Of a stretch of 64,000 nucleotides of DNA, positions 31,930-43,334 are shown one piece after another. Numbering within the stretch: the first letter of the stretch is position 1; every line of letters begins with the position of its first letter. The position numbers were made by a program, and so were the translations under genes. Under the pieces are notes generated by a model that worked only from the letters and a program-made list of their open reading frames with translations, had not been told where the DNA came from and made no database searches. Source of the DNA: Pomphorhynchus laevis (Eukaryota; Acanthocephala; Palaeacanthocephala; Echinorhynchida; Pomphorhynchidae). The stretch lies in contig WNNJ02003654.1 in NCBI GenBank assembly GCA_012934845.2, positions 186,001 to 250,000 of the forward strand, read 5' to 3'.

Positions 31930-33235
31930 TTGTGTCTTTACATTTGATATCAGTTTATATGAAATCGTGCCAGTTTGCTCTAAATTCACTTACAATAGCT
32001 GTAAATTGTTATTATAAAATTCTTCAAACTGACTGTCAACTTCTCTAATTTCATTAGACGACAGAATTCTAAATAAAAAATTGATTATAGCATATAATTA
32101 GTGCTTAGAACCTACAGGTTTGTTAGCTGCGAACAGTGTTTGAACAGCGTGCGTGGTAAATTTGTAATCCCTCCTGAGCTGATGTTACTAATAAGATCAA
32201 TAATAGTTTTGTTTAACATCATCTGATTTGTTTTCTTACAGAGTTTTTAGAAGTATATTACCGGAGCAGAACTTTTCTGGTTGGAAGTTGACAGCTGTTT
32301 TATGCAGAATTCTAATATTAAAATACAATAGAACTTGAATTTATGACTTTATGAGGTATGTGACAATCAAGGATAATAAATAGAGCATCATTACTTTCAA
32401 TTTTTTATATCTTTGCAGAATAATGATATATTAATGTTCATTTATGTAATTCATCTTTTAAGCATGTGTTGATACTAGACTTAATAATCAGCAATTTATT
32501 TTATACAAAGACACAGAATTGAAGGATGCAGTAAAATTGTAGTGTTTAGATTGCAATTAAACTTGAGATCGATTTTATTAAATGATTTTTTTATATGAAG
32601 TATCGAATCAAATGTTAATTGAGTAAACCAAATTGGACTAAACTCATTACTGCAATTTGGATTGATAATTGCTTTATTATTTGGATAGCGAGCGTTTACA
32701 CGGAAAAAATCACGTTTTTCTATCATCAATAAGTTATTTTCAATAAGTCATTCCTCAATAATTAATAAGGAGTGAAGAGTCACGACAAATACTAAAACCT
32801 TATTAATTTAACCGAACTGGAAGGCTTTCCTTCTTCGCGATTTCTTTAATATGTGTGAATTTTTAACTAAACTCAATTCCGCAATTTAGATTTATAATTT
32901 CTTTATTAAGAGAAAGCAATATTTCTTAAGTCAAACCAAATAGTTACCTTCAAACAATACATATTCTCAGACAAACAAGTTCAAGCCAGACGAACAACTG
33001 ATTTGATCCAGCATAATATCTTTGCAACAGCAAAATTGCTCAAAAACAAACAATTAAAAGTGTAAGTTTTGGTGATCCAGATAAAATATCTTCTCTGTCG
33101 AAGATATTAACTCAACTGCAGCTTCAGGTTAGTGATAACATTACACTAAATAACATCACGATACATGATGAATCGTGATGTTTTATAATGAGGCAAGTGG
33201 GTAACCTTTTACCCATTGCATTTACAAATACCTAA
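31930..33235. other. AT-rich DNA, nothing recognised
   Basis: No coding frame with family features, no clear repeat with the rest of the window. The minus frame at 32,496-32,729 has no recognisable motif. Confidence 0.4.
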
Positions 33236-33239
33236 GATG

Positions 33240-35970
33240 AGAATGCCCTGATTCTGATCAATTCCGCTTTCAACGCCTTTTTCTGGGTTGCAATCTCAAG
33301 TTTTCTAATATTTCTTCGGATAATTTTACTAAACCACACTATTACCAGTGTCAATGCTGGGGGTACTGGATATCTAATCGCCAACGACCACTGTCCTGTC
33401 GAATTGGTGGATCGCAAGATGCTGGTCATGGTTCCGACGCTTGCAAAAGTCTCCACAATGCAGTAACTGCGGTCTTGATCATCCGGAATGGTCGCGGAAG
33501 TGCGCCAAGTTCAATGCCTACATCAAACGGCATATGACACAAAGAGGCGTTTTGAATTATACTTCTATCGATACGAAATTTTCGAATTTTAATGAAGTGC
33601 CATACATGGGCCCCGAATGGAAGAAATGTATTATCAATGAGAAAACAGATAACCATCCGCTAGATGGAGGTTCTAATCTCCAAGATGATTGAGGCCCTTG
33701 TGACTTATCAAACTTGTACCCTCCGGCGGTATAGCTCCTATCCAACTTTCCAAGAAGAGAAAAAAATTATAGCCACACAAAAAGGGAAATGTTGACAATG
33801 CTTTTAGCAAAGAAGGGCTAAGTGTTATATCTGTTAGGGCTGGGTATATCGATGACAATCTTCTCTGCGCTGGAACCAACTAAAGGGTTTAGCTACCTTC
33901 CTGGTGACAACAATGCACTGAACCTCATTCAGTGGAAGAGCTTCTGCTCTTAGCCTTCTATCAGGTTGAGGTGCAAATGTTATAGCCTTTCAGGAGGCTA
34001 GATCTATCCGGTCCCAGAAGATATTATTTGATTTAACCCAAAGCAGCCTCGCATGACCTACTTCGTTGACGGTTAGAAGATGATAATCTATTATGAAGAA
34101 GATTCCACTTTGATCCAATCATAGTGACCTGTTTCCAGGCAGCTATTCGACTCTTCCATGTTGTAGGAAATTAAAGTGTGATACGATTAAATTCCTACCT
34201 ACTTTGCAAACTACAACAATATTTTCGACTACCTATGAAGGTCGAATATTTAATCCAAATCATACAAAGCTCAATGTTCTTGTAAAAACGCTACACCTTT
34301 CCAATCTCTCTGTCTTCTTCAGGCGGGCCCTCTCAAAATAATACTGGAGCTCAAGATATATATTCCAGCTGAGTAGGGATAGGGAGAAAATTTATCGTCT
34401 TAGTCCTTCTCAGTCTTTCTTTTCGAAGATATTCAAGACAAATCAAATCAGCTAACTGAGTCTACGTATTTAATATAATTATAAAATAAACAAAACATAA
34501 TAAAGCTAAATCAAAATGTAATAATTAAATAATAAAATAAATAATTGTTATAAGATTTTTTATGATTTAAATCAAGTTAAAATAAAAAATTGAAATTTAA
34601 AATTAGTCATTTCATGAATTAACTAAAGATAACTTTGTTTGCTAAAAGGAGAGGGCATCAAATTGGATCGGTAACATAGGTCTTGATAACGTTTTGAAGG
34701 AGTCACTATCTTTACACAATTATGAAGACACTCAATCTCCCCAACCAACCCGCCTTGGAATGACTTCATAAGTAGAGACATATTTGTAACATATATCCTA
34801 ATTTTATGAGGGCCATTATCGGATACCTCTAAAACCCATGTGTCAATCTCAACTCGTGTCTGTCAGCTTTTGGCAGACGGTGAGAGAAATGAGGTCAGAA
34901 TCACAATGCATTTAGCCGCGCATCCGCGCCCATCTATGTAGGCATTATTAAGTATACCAGGTTTTCATGATTTTGTAAAAAGTTGCTCGGTTTATTCAGC
35001 TATTGGTAAAGTGCATCGGTTTTGTCAGGATAACAATCATCAGCTGTTTGTGATAACAATCACTGTGGCTGTTTTTCTTTACTTTTCTGCTCCATTTGAC
35101 CTTATCTCCATGCCTTTTGCATATTTTCGCTCATATTCCTTGGGTTGCCTGTGAGAACTGTTAACAGGGTAAATATTTTACTGCATACTAAGCGGTTCTT
35201 CTATGAAGGCGACCCTAATACCTGCCATTTCTACGCTTTTACAGGTGTGCCTCAAGGCTACAGCTGTCTCTTATTTTATGCCTTACTGCCTCCATTGTAC
35301 TTCTCAAACTCTTTAATCGCGATCACCATCCAGCGGTATACGCTGACGATACCACAATCCTGTTTCCTGGACGCAGAGGCAAAGATGAAGAATCGGACAT
35401 CATTCGCTTCTTTTTAAGGTTAAATAACCAGCTACCCCATCCAATTTTCTTCGAAACTCGCCCAAATCGCTGGTGGTAGTCTTTAATGACACTTCCGCGA
35501 CAAAGAAAATATTAAAAAGACTAGTACTCTCAGCTTTCTCTCCCATTTTGCAGAATCAACCACTCCCAGTCTTAACATATCGAGTAAGTCACCTGGGGTT
35601 TACCACTACGGTTAAATGGTCAGCCAGATCATACTTGAATAAATTCAAAAGTGCCTGAAGAGAGCTAGATAGGCTCTAAATCGAGCTCAGCATCTGTTAT
35701 CAAGATCGAATGTCAGATACGCCTATGGGGTACATAGGCCATATCAGGATTAGTCTTCTTTTCTAGAAACGTCCAGAGCAATGACTAAGATTTCCAAAGT
35801 ACCTCATCTAGAAATTACCTACTATTGTCTAATTTAACTGGATCTTCAGGGTTGGACTTGACTGCTTTGACTAAATTACTCCGGGTCTGACCCTGAGTGA
35901 TTTACCCGGAAGTCGGCGCGTTTGTGTATGCTTGAGGGTACTGATCCCTTCAGTTTGTTTTAAAAGTGAA
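33240..35970 (+). mobile_element. LINE-A copy 2, degenerate, carrying a PLE1 tail insertion
   Basis: The copy begins within ORF1: the zinc knuckle CSNCGLDHPEWSRKCAKF (about 33,460) has the C-x2-C-x3-H-x6-C spacing seen in the copies at 39.0 and 49.5 kb. The endonuclease region (33.9-34.3 kb) is heavily decayed. RT remains include a motif A trace (VFLYFSAPFDLIS, near 35,075), TGVPQGYSCLLFYALLPPLY (35,245) and the following YTLTIPQ (out-of-frame YADD). It ends with the common 3' terminus near 35,950. A 170-bp fragment of PLE1 interrupts it at 34,455-34,625. Confidence 0.75.
34455..34625 (-). mobile_element. PLE1 3' tail inserted into LINE-A copy 2
   Basis: TCAGCTAACTGAGTCTACGT ... TAATATAATTATAAAATAAA is the reverse complement of the last 170 bp of PLE1 (compare 19,530-19,690 and 46,260-46,420). 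LINE-A sequence resumes with TTTGTTTGCTAAAAGGAGAG, as in the copies at 2,000 and 50,600. So a 5'-truncated PLE1 landed in a LINE-A copy, dating PLE1 activity after that LINE insertion. Confidence 0.75.
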
Positions 35971-35979
35971 AGACTGTGA

Positions 35980-36935
35980 TGAATTGATGAACTTAGACAC
36001 GATTGCTTTTGTTTGTTTTGCTTTTCTATTTAAATACGTTATTAGAAGCATGCTGTTTTTAATAATAGAATATATTATTAATAAAGTGTTAAGATACTAT
36101 TTTTCTAATATATATAAATCGTCGCAAATACTCACATTTCTTGCAGGTGGGCTTTATTGGATAGGTCAATCGAGTCATTAATCAAACTGCATTCAATTAT
36201 TTTGCTATAAAAGAAAAGTCGAAACATAAAATATCATCGCAAAATCAGAACATATTATTGCAAATTATGCAAAAAATGTATTAAAAATTTATTGAAACAT
36301 AACAAAAAATTATGGATAAACGGTGCACTTACATTCTTTGAAGATACGGCACAAAGTCAAATATGTCACTATGCACACTTGTGATATTTTGCAAATGCCT
36401 ATTTTAAGCAAAGAAAAATTAAAGTCTTCGTAACATTTTATTAAAAATTAAAATTTTTGAATTTTAAAATATATGAAACTTACTAAAATATTAAAAGAAA
36501 CAGTGATTGTTTAAACCTTCGCCTTCACAATTAAGAATATATAAACAATCAACTTACAATATCCGAAGTTTGTTCAGGAAGCGGAAGTTTGGAATTCTGT
36601 CATATGTAATCATTCCATTTTTAATTGATCTAATTTAAAGGTGATAACATAAAATATTAAAAATCTTTCTGAAATTAATAAATAATCAAAATAGTCACAA
36701 ATAATCAAATTGCATGTTATCGATGACAATTGAAAGGTAAATATCAATTAATCTTTCAATAATGACTATTAAATATAATAATTATTAAAAAGTAATATTT
36801 ATTGTTTAATTTTCTGTTTATTAGATATAACGCGGTAATATAATTGTATAGTAAATCTTTGTTTAAATCTAAAATAATACACTCGTTAAAATCAAAAAGG
36901 TAATTAAACATGCAGTTCATTAGAAATATAGAGAG
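35980..36935. other. AT-rich DNA, nothing recognised
   Basis: A hydrophobic 71-codon plus frame (35,966-36,181) follows the LINE-A 3' end but shows no family signature and is probably chance. The rest is AT-rich with no visible structure. Confidence 0.4.
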
Positions 36936-36939
36936 AGGG

Positions 36940-37150
36940 TTATCCTAACAACTTCGTAAAACAAGTCGCGTTTCCTCGTTGCACAGCTTCGCTACTCGCT
37001 GCATTAGGAAACTCATTGCCCGTTTATCTCCGGTCGACCGAACTATTTTTTCCCAAGAGTTGCAAAAAACCGCTGCAGTGCTGCCAACGGCTACCAAGGT
37101 TTCGATGGCGATCGTGATAAACCGCTATAATTAATACGATTCAAAAGTTC
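36940..37150 (-). mobile_element. LINE-B fragment (copy 3), C-terminal RLE end
   Basis: A patch of higher GC stands out from its surroundings. On the minus strand it reads ITIAIETLVAVGSTAA, EKIVRSTGDKRAMSFLMQRV and AKLCNEETRLVL. This matches the end of the LINE-B protein (FxxFxVETxGxWGxEA ... FLxQRxSxAxxRGNA). Only about 60 codons remain. It is closer in style to the copy at 5-7 kb than to the one at 22-26 kb. Confidence 0.6.
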
Positions 37151-37412
37151 ATCATGATCAGCAACGCACTTGGAGAATGTACGGCGCACGCTACACTTTC
37201 AATGTAAATATTTAAAGATAAAATAAATTAATCTTTCAATAATGGTTATTAAATAAAATAATTATAAAACAGTATATTAAATATGTATATTAAATATTGT
37301 ATATTAAATCATCATATAAATCTAAAATAAGAAATACTAATTTATTACAAATAATCAAGTTTTAATGATTCCTGAAATTATTGTGCCGTGTATGCATCAA
37401 GAAAAATAATAG

Positions 37413-37580
37413 ATTGATTATTTTATTATTCCACAAATTTTCGACTATTGCGATAATCGTTTCAAGTGTAATGTTTTATATACAACCAACTGAACACGAA
37501 AGTATGAATACAAAAGAATTTTATATTTTTATAGTTTTTTAAAACAGAGTGAGTGTTAGTTTCTTTCGTGTTCAGTTATT
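37413..37580. repeat. direct repeat and long hairpin next to an H element
   Basis: ACAAATTTTCGACTATTGCG ... (37,437) is repeated at 37,700, about 80 bp each. The repeat contains the palindrome CGACTATTGCGATAGTCG (second copy). AACTGAACACGAAAG (37,489) pairs with CTTTCGTGTTCAGTT (37,564-37,578), giving 15-bp arms and a loop of about 60 nt. Confidence 0.65.
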
Positions 37581-37682
37581 TATATCTAAAACTCATTATT
37601 TTGATAAAACATTACAATTAAAAAGAAACATTCCAATAATCGAGAATTTGTGCTAGAGTTCTCGATTCTAGTTCATAAACTA

Positions 37683-37920
37683 GATTATTTCATTACTTGA
37701 CAAATTTTCGACTATTGCGATAGTCGTTTCAAGAGCAATGTTCATATACAATCAACTGATATTTCGCTAGTAACTACTAGCATCTTCAGAAAATTAACAT
37801 AAAAACTATAAAAATCACAGAAATAAAGTTTCTTGTCGGTTTGCACATTGATGCTGGAATAAAAATCGTAGTTAACACTTGTGCATGCAAAAAATTTCGT
37901 TTGTAGGAACTTCAATGGAA
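37683..37920 (-). mobile_element. H element copy with hammerhead-like core
   Basis: On the minus strand, CTGAAGA (37,789-37,783), one extra base, then stem ACTAGC... read as GCTAGT-AGTT-ACTAGC, then GAAA (37,765-37,762). CTGANGA, a stem II hairpin and GAAA are the invariant hammerhead ribozyme core parts; the extra base before the stem departs from consensus. The element also contains CCTACAAACGAAA. Related copies are at 42,181-42,411 (plus) and 58,850-59,100 (minus). Hammerhead motifs are well known in Penelope-like elements. Confidence 0.5.
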
Positions 37921-38569
37921 AAAGTGAGTATTGGTACTTCAAACAACTTTCAAATTCAAAGAAATACGGAAAGGAACTCAGGTATTTCCAATGTAACATC
38001 GAATTTCCAAGCAAAATAAAACAAGGTTAGTCTTATTTCGTCTAATTTTTTAATCTCAAGCACGGATGGAGAACTTACTCCTGTGCCTAAAGTGGTGAAT
38101 CTGGTAATAATCAGACTTCTTCAACATCTTATCTGCTAATTGTTACATTTCGATATATTGAATTGCACCTACTTTGGTTCGACATAATTGTGAGATTAAA
38201 TTTGTGAACGTAGCTTTATGATGAAATTATTATAAACTTTAAACATTCACTTCAAACTTTTTCAGTTTATCTATCTAATATTATATGTCTTCTATTTTGC
38301 ATCACTCCTTTTAAGATTACTGTAAATGCAAAGTATCATTTTGTGATTGCAATTTATAAACAATATGTCGAGCTTATTTGCTCGAATTTTTACTTCGTTT
38401 GTTGTTGTAAGTTTATAACATACGTTTCCGGTATGACATTGAAGTCCTTTGGCTCGCTGAGATCTTCAAGAATTTTTTCAATATTTTCCTAAGAGAGTTT
38501 ACAAGCTCTTATAAGAAGAGAATTCTATTCAATTCGATAAAATATTGAGATATAAAAATCCCGGTTTCT

Positions 38570-41500
38570 TTCAGCTCTCCAAATCTGGCAGCATCGTACC
38601 TAGAGTTTTTCGAAACACACCTAAAAGAATTTGGATCAACTACTTACAGGCCTATCCAGGCTACTCTGAAAATTAATAATTTGACGCCCTTCGAAACGGA
38701 TAATGATTTAAGAGTCCTTACATCTGAGTACAAAATTCATAATATTTGCCACATCCTTGGCAAGAAAGGCCAGGCTATACCAGTAGCATTCTGTTCTACC
38801 GCAGCTGAACAGGCAGAATACCTGGCTAAAAGTAAATGTAACCCCTATTTGCGGTACAACCTTTCTTTCAAAATCGTAGACGCTGACATACCCCCATTGC
38901 AATTGGTGCCACCTTTGGGAACACTAGTCCTCGCACTGCTTGAGGTCCCATACGTGTGGGGTTTGCAGCTCTTCAGAAGTCCAAGAGAAGATATGTGCTC
39001 CTTTCTCCATGTTCCAATTGTAATGGTCAGCACCCGTCCTAGTCTAAAAGATGTCATATCTTCAAAGATTGCAAATTAAGGCATTGTGGGGCACCGGTCA
39101 AACCGGCCCAATGCCGCCTGCAGCTTATCCAATTCAAACGGTTATGGTATGTCGGACACCGATATTATCAAACTTGTTGACGCAATATTACAGATATACA
39201 AGGACGAGATTCGAGCCTTAACGAATCATCTGATAGCGAAATTCAAGGAGTCCCGTTATCCTCCATCGACGATTCTTAACTCTTCGAAGATATCCCATTG
39301 CTCTAAGAATAGATCCTCTTCTAAACAAAAGCTGGCTTCCTTGAATTTGTCGAAAAAATATGAAATCTACTGGAAGTTGTTGGCCTCAAAGGGAGATAAG
39401 ACATGTCGGTGGGTAAGTGTCTTATCCTTGTAGGGCTGGGGTGAAAACAGCAACTGTATCTCTCCTAGTTCCTGCTAGGAGGTAGCCATCCCACTCCAGC
39501 TGACGTAACACAATGCAAAGTAGTCAGAGCCTTTTTCACTTAATATATTTCAGTGGAATTTGGGAGGTGCTTCCGCCCTTAGCTTCCTATCTGGTAGAGA
39601 TTCGGATGTAATAATTCTTCAGAAGACGCGGTCTATCCGTCTCACCCAGGACATTACTCGAATTATCCCCAAGTATATTCACACCCATTTCACACCGTAC
39701 ATAACCCCTCCTCACGCCTCTTCATCTCAAAGACTTTGATCCCTAGTTAAATGCCCTTAAGATCATCCCTTCTCTAAAACTATTCTTGTCCAGCCCTGTC
39801 TTTTTTAGCTAGATCACTTTGTAAGAATGGTAAACGTATCAGTATAGCCAATATCTATAGTAGGCTTGGAGAAATTCACAAGAACGTGAGCTCCTGGACC
39901 GTATTTTGGGTAGTTGCTATGAATGTTACTCGGTGACTTCAACGACAGAACTGGTCGTTGGATTAATGCAGCACCACACAGAGCCAGAAATGACTACTTT
40001 ATTCACAAACCACTGTCCCCACCTTTCATTGCTCAACAACTAATTCTCTCCTCGACATATTACTGATTCATAAGATGTGGGTTTGAAACCAATTTGTACT
40101 GAGCAGTCGCGCCAAAAACAGACCATTTCTCATAACCTAATTCGTTAGCGGATAGATCAAGATACGTTGCTTAGAAAGAGGTTTCACTTTGATCCCATCT
40201 AAGTGGCTTTCTTTCAGGCGATTATTTAAATTTACCCAGAATTGGTAATAAGAGTTTGACCGAATTTAATTCCTACCTCTCATCGCAAACTACCGCGTTT
40301 CTTTCGACTACCTATAAATGTCTTATTAACAATCCCACTCCAACAAAACTCAAGGTTCTGGCAAAAATGCTACACTTTCCCAATGTCTATATTTCCGCCA
40401 GCCCCTCTAGAATGAATACTGGGGCACAGTATATAGGTTCCAGCTGAGCAAGGATAAGGCGAGCATTGCTCACCTTAACACTTCTCAGTCTTCCTTCTGA
40501 TAGATTTTCAAAAACGAGAAGTTTGTAGTTGGAAAGATAGAGCTTAAAGCTGGATTAGACATAGGCCTTGATAATGTTTTGAAGGAGTCACTGTCTTACA
40601 TAATTATAGAGCCACTCAATCACTCCAACAAATCCCTCCTTGGGGTGACTTCAGGAGCAGGGACTTATCTGTTACAGATATCCTTAACTCATGGAAGCCA
40701 CTTCCGGGCACCTCTAAATCCGTCGCTTCACTATCTTCTCGGGTCTATCAGCTTTTGACAGCCGATCAAAGAAGAGAAGTGGCCGTCACAATGCTTTTAG
40801 CCTCACCATCCAATGTAGCCGCCATCAATATTAGTCGAAGAACTTTTTTACCCAAGTGTAGTCCGGTTTCATGTCCTAAAGATCTGCGGCCTTTTTAAAT
40901 TCAAAACTCCCTCATCTCCATTTACGAATGAGCGCTTTTGCATAGAATCCGCGACCATTTAAGTATGCGTAATTTGATCCCACCGAGTTTTCATCGGTCT
41001 GTCAAAGGACGCTCGGTCCATTCAGCAATAGGTGAAGTGTTCAGTTTTGTACGGATAATATCCATCAACTAGCTGTGGCTGTTTTCCTTGACTTTTCTGC
41101 TGCATTTGATCGCATTTCCATTCCCTTTGTTATATCTTCTCTCAGGTCCCCAGGGTTGCCTGCAAGAATTGTTGACATGGTGGAAATATTGCTGTACACC
41201 AAGCGATTCTTCTTTAAAGACGACCTGATGCACGTCAGTTCTACCCTATTACGGGTGTGCCTCAAAGCTCCACACTTTTCCAATCTTATATCTTGCTGCC
41301 TCCATTGAACTATACAAAAAATTAAAACGCGATCAAAATCTAGTGGTATACGCTGATGACACCACGGCCCTGTTCTATGGACCCAGGTGCACAGATGTCG
41401 CCTCGGACATCAGCCGTATCTTTTTAAGATTAACACACCTGCTGACCCCATCCAATCTTTGTTTTAATTCCTCCTAATCGCAATTGGTTGTCTTTCATGG

Positions 41501-41960
41501 CACCCCTGATATAAAGAAAAAATTAAAAAGACTAGCACTCTCAGCTCTATCTTCCATATTGACTAATCAACCACTTCTTACCTTCATAAGTCGAGTAAAA
41601 TACCTGGGGTTAACTGTTACGGTGAACCGGTCGGCGACAGCTGACCTGGATAGACTTAAACGTATCTTGAAGTAAGCTAGGTGGGCCCTGAAACGGGCTC
41701 AGCATCTGTCGTTGAATGGGAAAAACCAAGTGCGCCTCTGGGGTTTTCGGGCTTTCTCGGAATTAGTCTTCTTTTCGAGAGGACGTCCTCCAGAGCTAAG
41801 ACTAAGGTTTCTCAAGCTCCTTGTCTAGGTTTACGCAGCATAGTCTGCCTCGACTGGACTCTTCGGAGGGTGAAATACTCCGGATGGTTCAGTCGGAGAG
41901 CGGCGTGTTGGATTGGCTGGAGTGCTCAGATCCCACTGGACCTGAGGTCATGAAGATAGA
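38570..41960 (+). mobile_element. LINE-A copy 3, most complete copy (Jockey/I type)
   Basis: This copy includes ORF1 (38.6-39.4 kb), a decayed APE endonuclease (39.5-40.2 kb) and RT (40.5-41.9 kb). The endonuclease part gives KTDHFS (terminal SDH-type box) and LTEFNSYLSSQTTAFLSTTY (40,250). The RT part gives AVFLDFSAAFDRISIPFV (41,075; motif A with Asp), TGVPQSSTLFPILYLAASIE (about 41,249; motif B, other frame), VVYADDTTALF (about 41,343; YADD) and VKYLGLTVTVNRS (motif E). Several frame changes interrupt it. The part from 40,012 to 41,790 is nearly identical to the inverted copy at 62,062-63,840, including shared defects. Confidence 0.85.
38681..39433 (+). pseudogene. LINE-A ORF1 (zinc-knuckle Gag-like protein) remains
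   Basis: The frame 38,681-39,079 (132 codons) has the pre-knuckle domain of Jockey-type ORF1: TSEYKIHNICHILGKKGQA, YLRYNLSFKIVDADIPPLQL and TLVLALLEVPYVWGLQ. A frame change then hides the knuckle. Another frame near 39,005 reads CSNCNGQHPS followed by KRCHIFKDC. The frame 39,086-39,433 gives the C-terminal part, with DIIKLVDAILQIYKDEIRAL (a helical region) and a Ser/Lys-rich tail. ORF1 proteins of this group bind element RNA. Confidence 0.6.
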
Positions 41961-42089
41961 TTGAAGACTTCAAACAAACTAAATTAAGAAGATATTTCTG
42001 ATATGCTTTTGTTATTCGTATTTTTCTTTTTTAACTGACATTTATCGTCATGTATTATTTTGTTAAGCAAATCTTTATTTATTTTATAA

Positions 42090-43080
42090 AAATGAAGAAA
42101 TAAAATAAAAAATAGAGGAATTTAAAACATTTTAAACAATAGATTACAAACATTATTTATGTTATATAAAAAGAAAATACAAAAAATATAAAAAATATGT
42201 TTTGTTATAAGATAACTTTTGCTAGTAGTTACTTGCAAAATATCAAAATATTGTTTCGTGTCGTTCAACTATACCTGATAGTTCAAGGAAATTAAAAAAT
42301 TTAAATACAGATCAGGATGGATATATTTCTAATAATCTTTATCCTTTATATCCGTCTAATTTTAAAAGACTCGGTGATATCTTCACCTATTCTTTCGATA
42401 ATGTAAAGAAAATAAAAAACTAAATAAAAAATATTTTTATAATCAAAAGTTTTCGTTTATATTAATTTTAAGGTTAAGTCAGCTTTATTACCAACAATTA
42501 AGTTATCCTTTAGTTTGTTAATATAAAACGCTTCTAAAATCTTATGTTTAAATATACTGGATTCTTTTGATAATATGGTAGTTCCATCGAAATTAATTAT
42601 GTGATCATTATTAATGCTATGATCAACTAAGGCACTGCTTGTTCCAAGTTTAAATGTGAATTTATGCTGGCTTACTCTTTTATTTATACTGTATTTAATT
42701 TTTTAAACATTATACCATTTAGGCATTCTTTTATTGTACAAAACAATATCATAGGATGTTGAAATTTAGTTTTCATTAATGTATTTTTAAAGCGATTATT
42801 CCGTGTATCATTGACATATGAAATCCCTATATACTTCCGTTCTTTTGAAGGACAAAATATATGAATTTTATTAGTTCTGGTCTTATATAAAGCCTTTTCA
42901 ACTACCCACTCTGGAAATTGGTATTTTCTTAAAGTGTCAATTATTAAGCCATCACGTTATTTCATCTCGACAAAATCGGAGCAAATCAAATTGTTTCGCA
43001 AAACAATGATCTAGCAGCAGCTACTTTCCAAGTGTTAAGGGTTTTTGAAGACCAAGAAACAACATTAGGTTTCAATCCAA
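42090..43080 (-). mobile_element. PLE2 copy a: Penelope-type connector and GIY-YIG nuclease remains
   Basis: On the minus strand: SWSSKTLNTWKVAAARSLFC (RT-nuclease connector), a stretch like RKYQFPEWVVEKALYKTR, then the GIY-YIG region whose later part is best read from the sister copy at 61 kb (HKFTLKLGTSSALVDHGINN, HIIDF, KESGMFK, KRKILEVFCINKLKDNLIVG). The order connector then GIY-YIG is that of canonical endonuclease-bearing Penelope elements. Frame changes are numerous. A 230-bp H element (42,181-42,411) interrupts the 3' part; AAGAAAAT flanks both sides. Confidence 0.6.
42181..42411 (+). mobile_element. H element copy inserted in PLE2 copy a
   Basis: Absent from the sister PLE2 copy, which reads straight through at 60,940. 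The direct word AAGAAAAT stands at both ends, as expected of a target duplication. It holds GCTAGTAGTTACTTGC followed by AAAATATC (42,221-42,244), a degraded version of the hammerhead-like stem at 37.77 kb, plus CTGATAGTTCAAGGAAATT. It is in the opposite orientation to the PLE2 coding strand. Confidence 0.5.
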
Positions 43081-43085
43081 CCTTT

Positions 43086-43300
43086 TGAAAAACTGATGTT
43101 TTCAAATTATTTCGACGATACATTTGTTGTTCCTGGTAACATAGACGTCAAACGGTTGTTATCTAATTTAAATAGTTTTGATAGAGACATACAATTAAAA
43201 ATGACGGAAGAGCAAAATAATTATTTAACTTTTTAAGATACACTCGATAGCAGGCTTTCAAACAATCACACCTGATAGTTCCTAGATATTTAGAAATTCC
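43086..43300 (+). mobile_element. PLE2 RT palm fragment in inverted orientation
   Basis: The plus strand reads FSNYFDDTFVVPGNIDVKRL, then LNSFDRDIQLKMTEEQNNYL and, after one stop, DTLDSRLSNNHT. This matches motifs C to E of canonical Penelope RT (RYxDDTFVI ... LNS ... F..E.E..N.LxFLDxLI). It lies head to head with the GIY-YIG part at 42,090-43,080, so the element is split by an inversion at about 43,080. Confidence 0.6.
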
Positions 43301-43334
43301 AAAATATTTTTTTTGAATTTGTGACTTAATAGCT

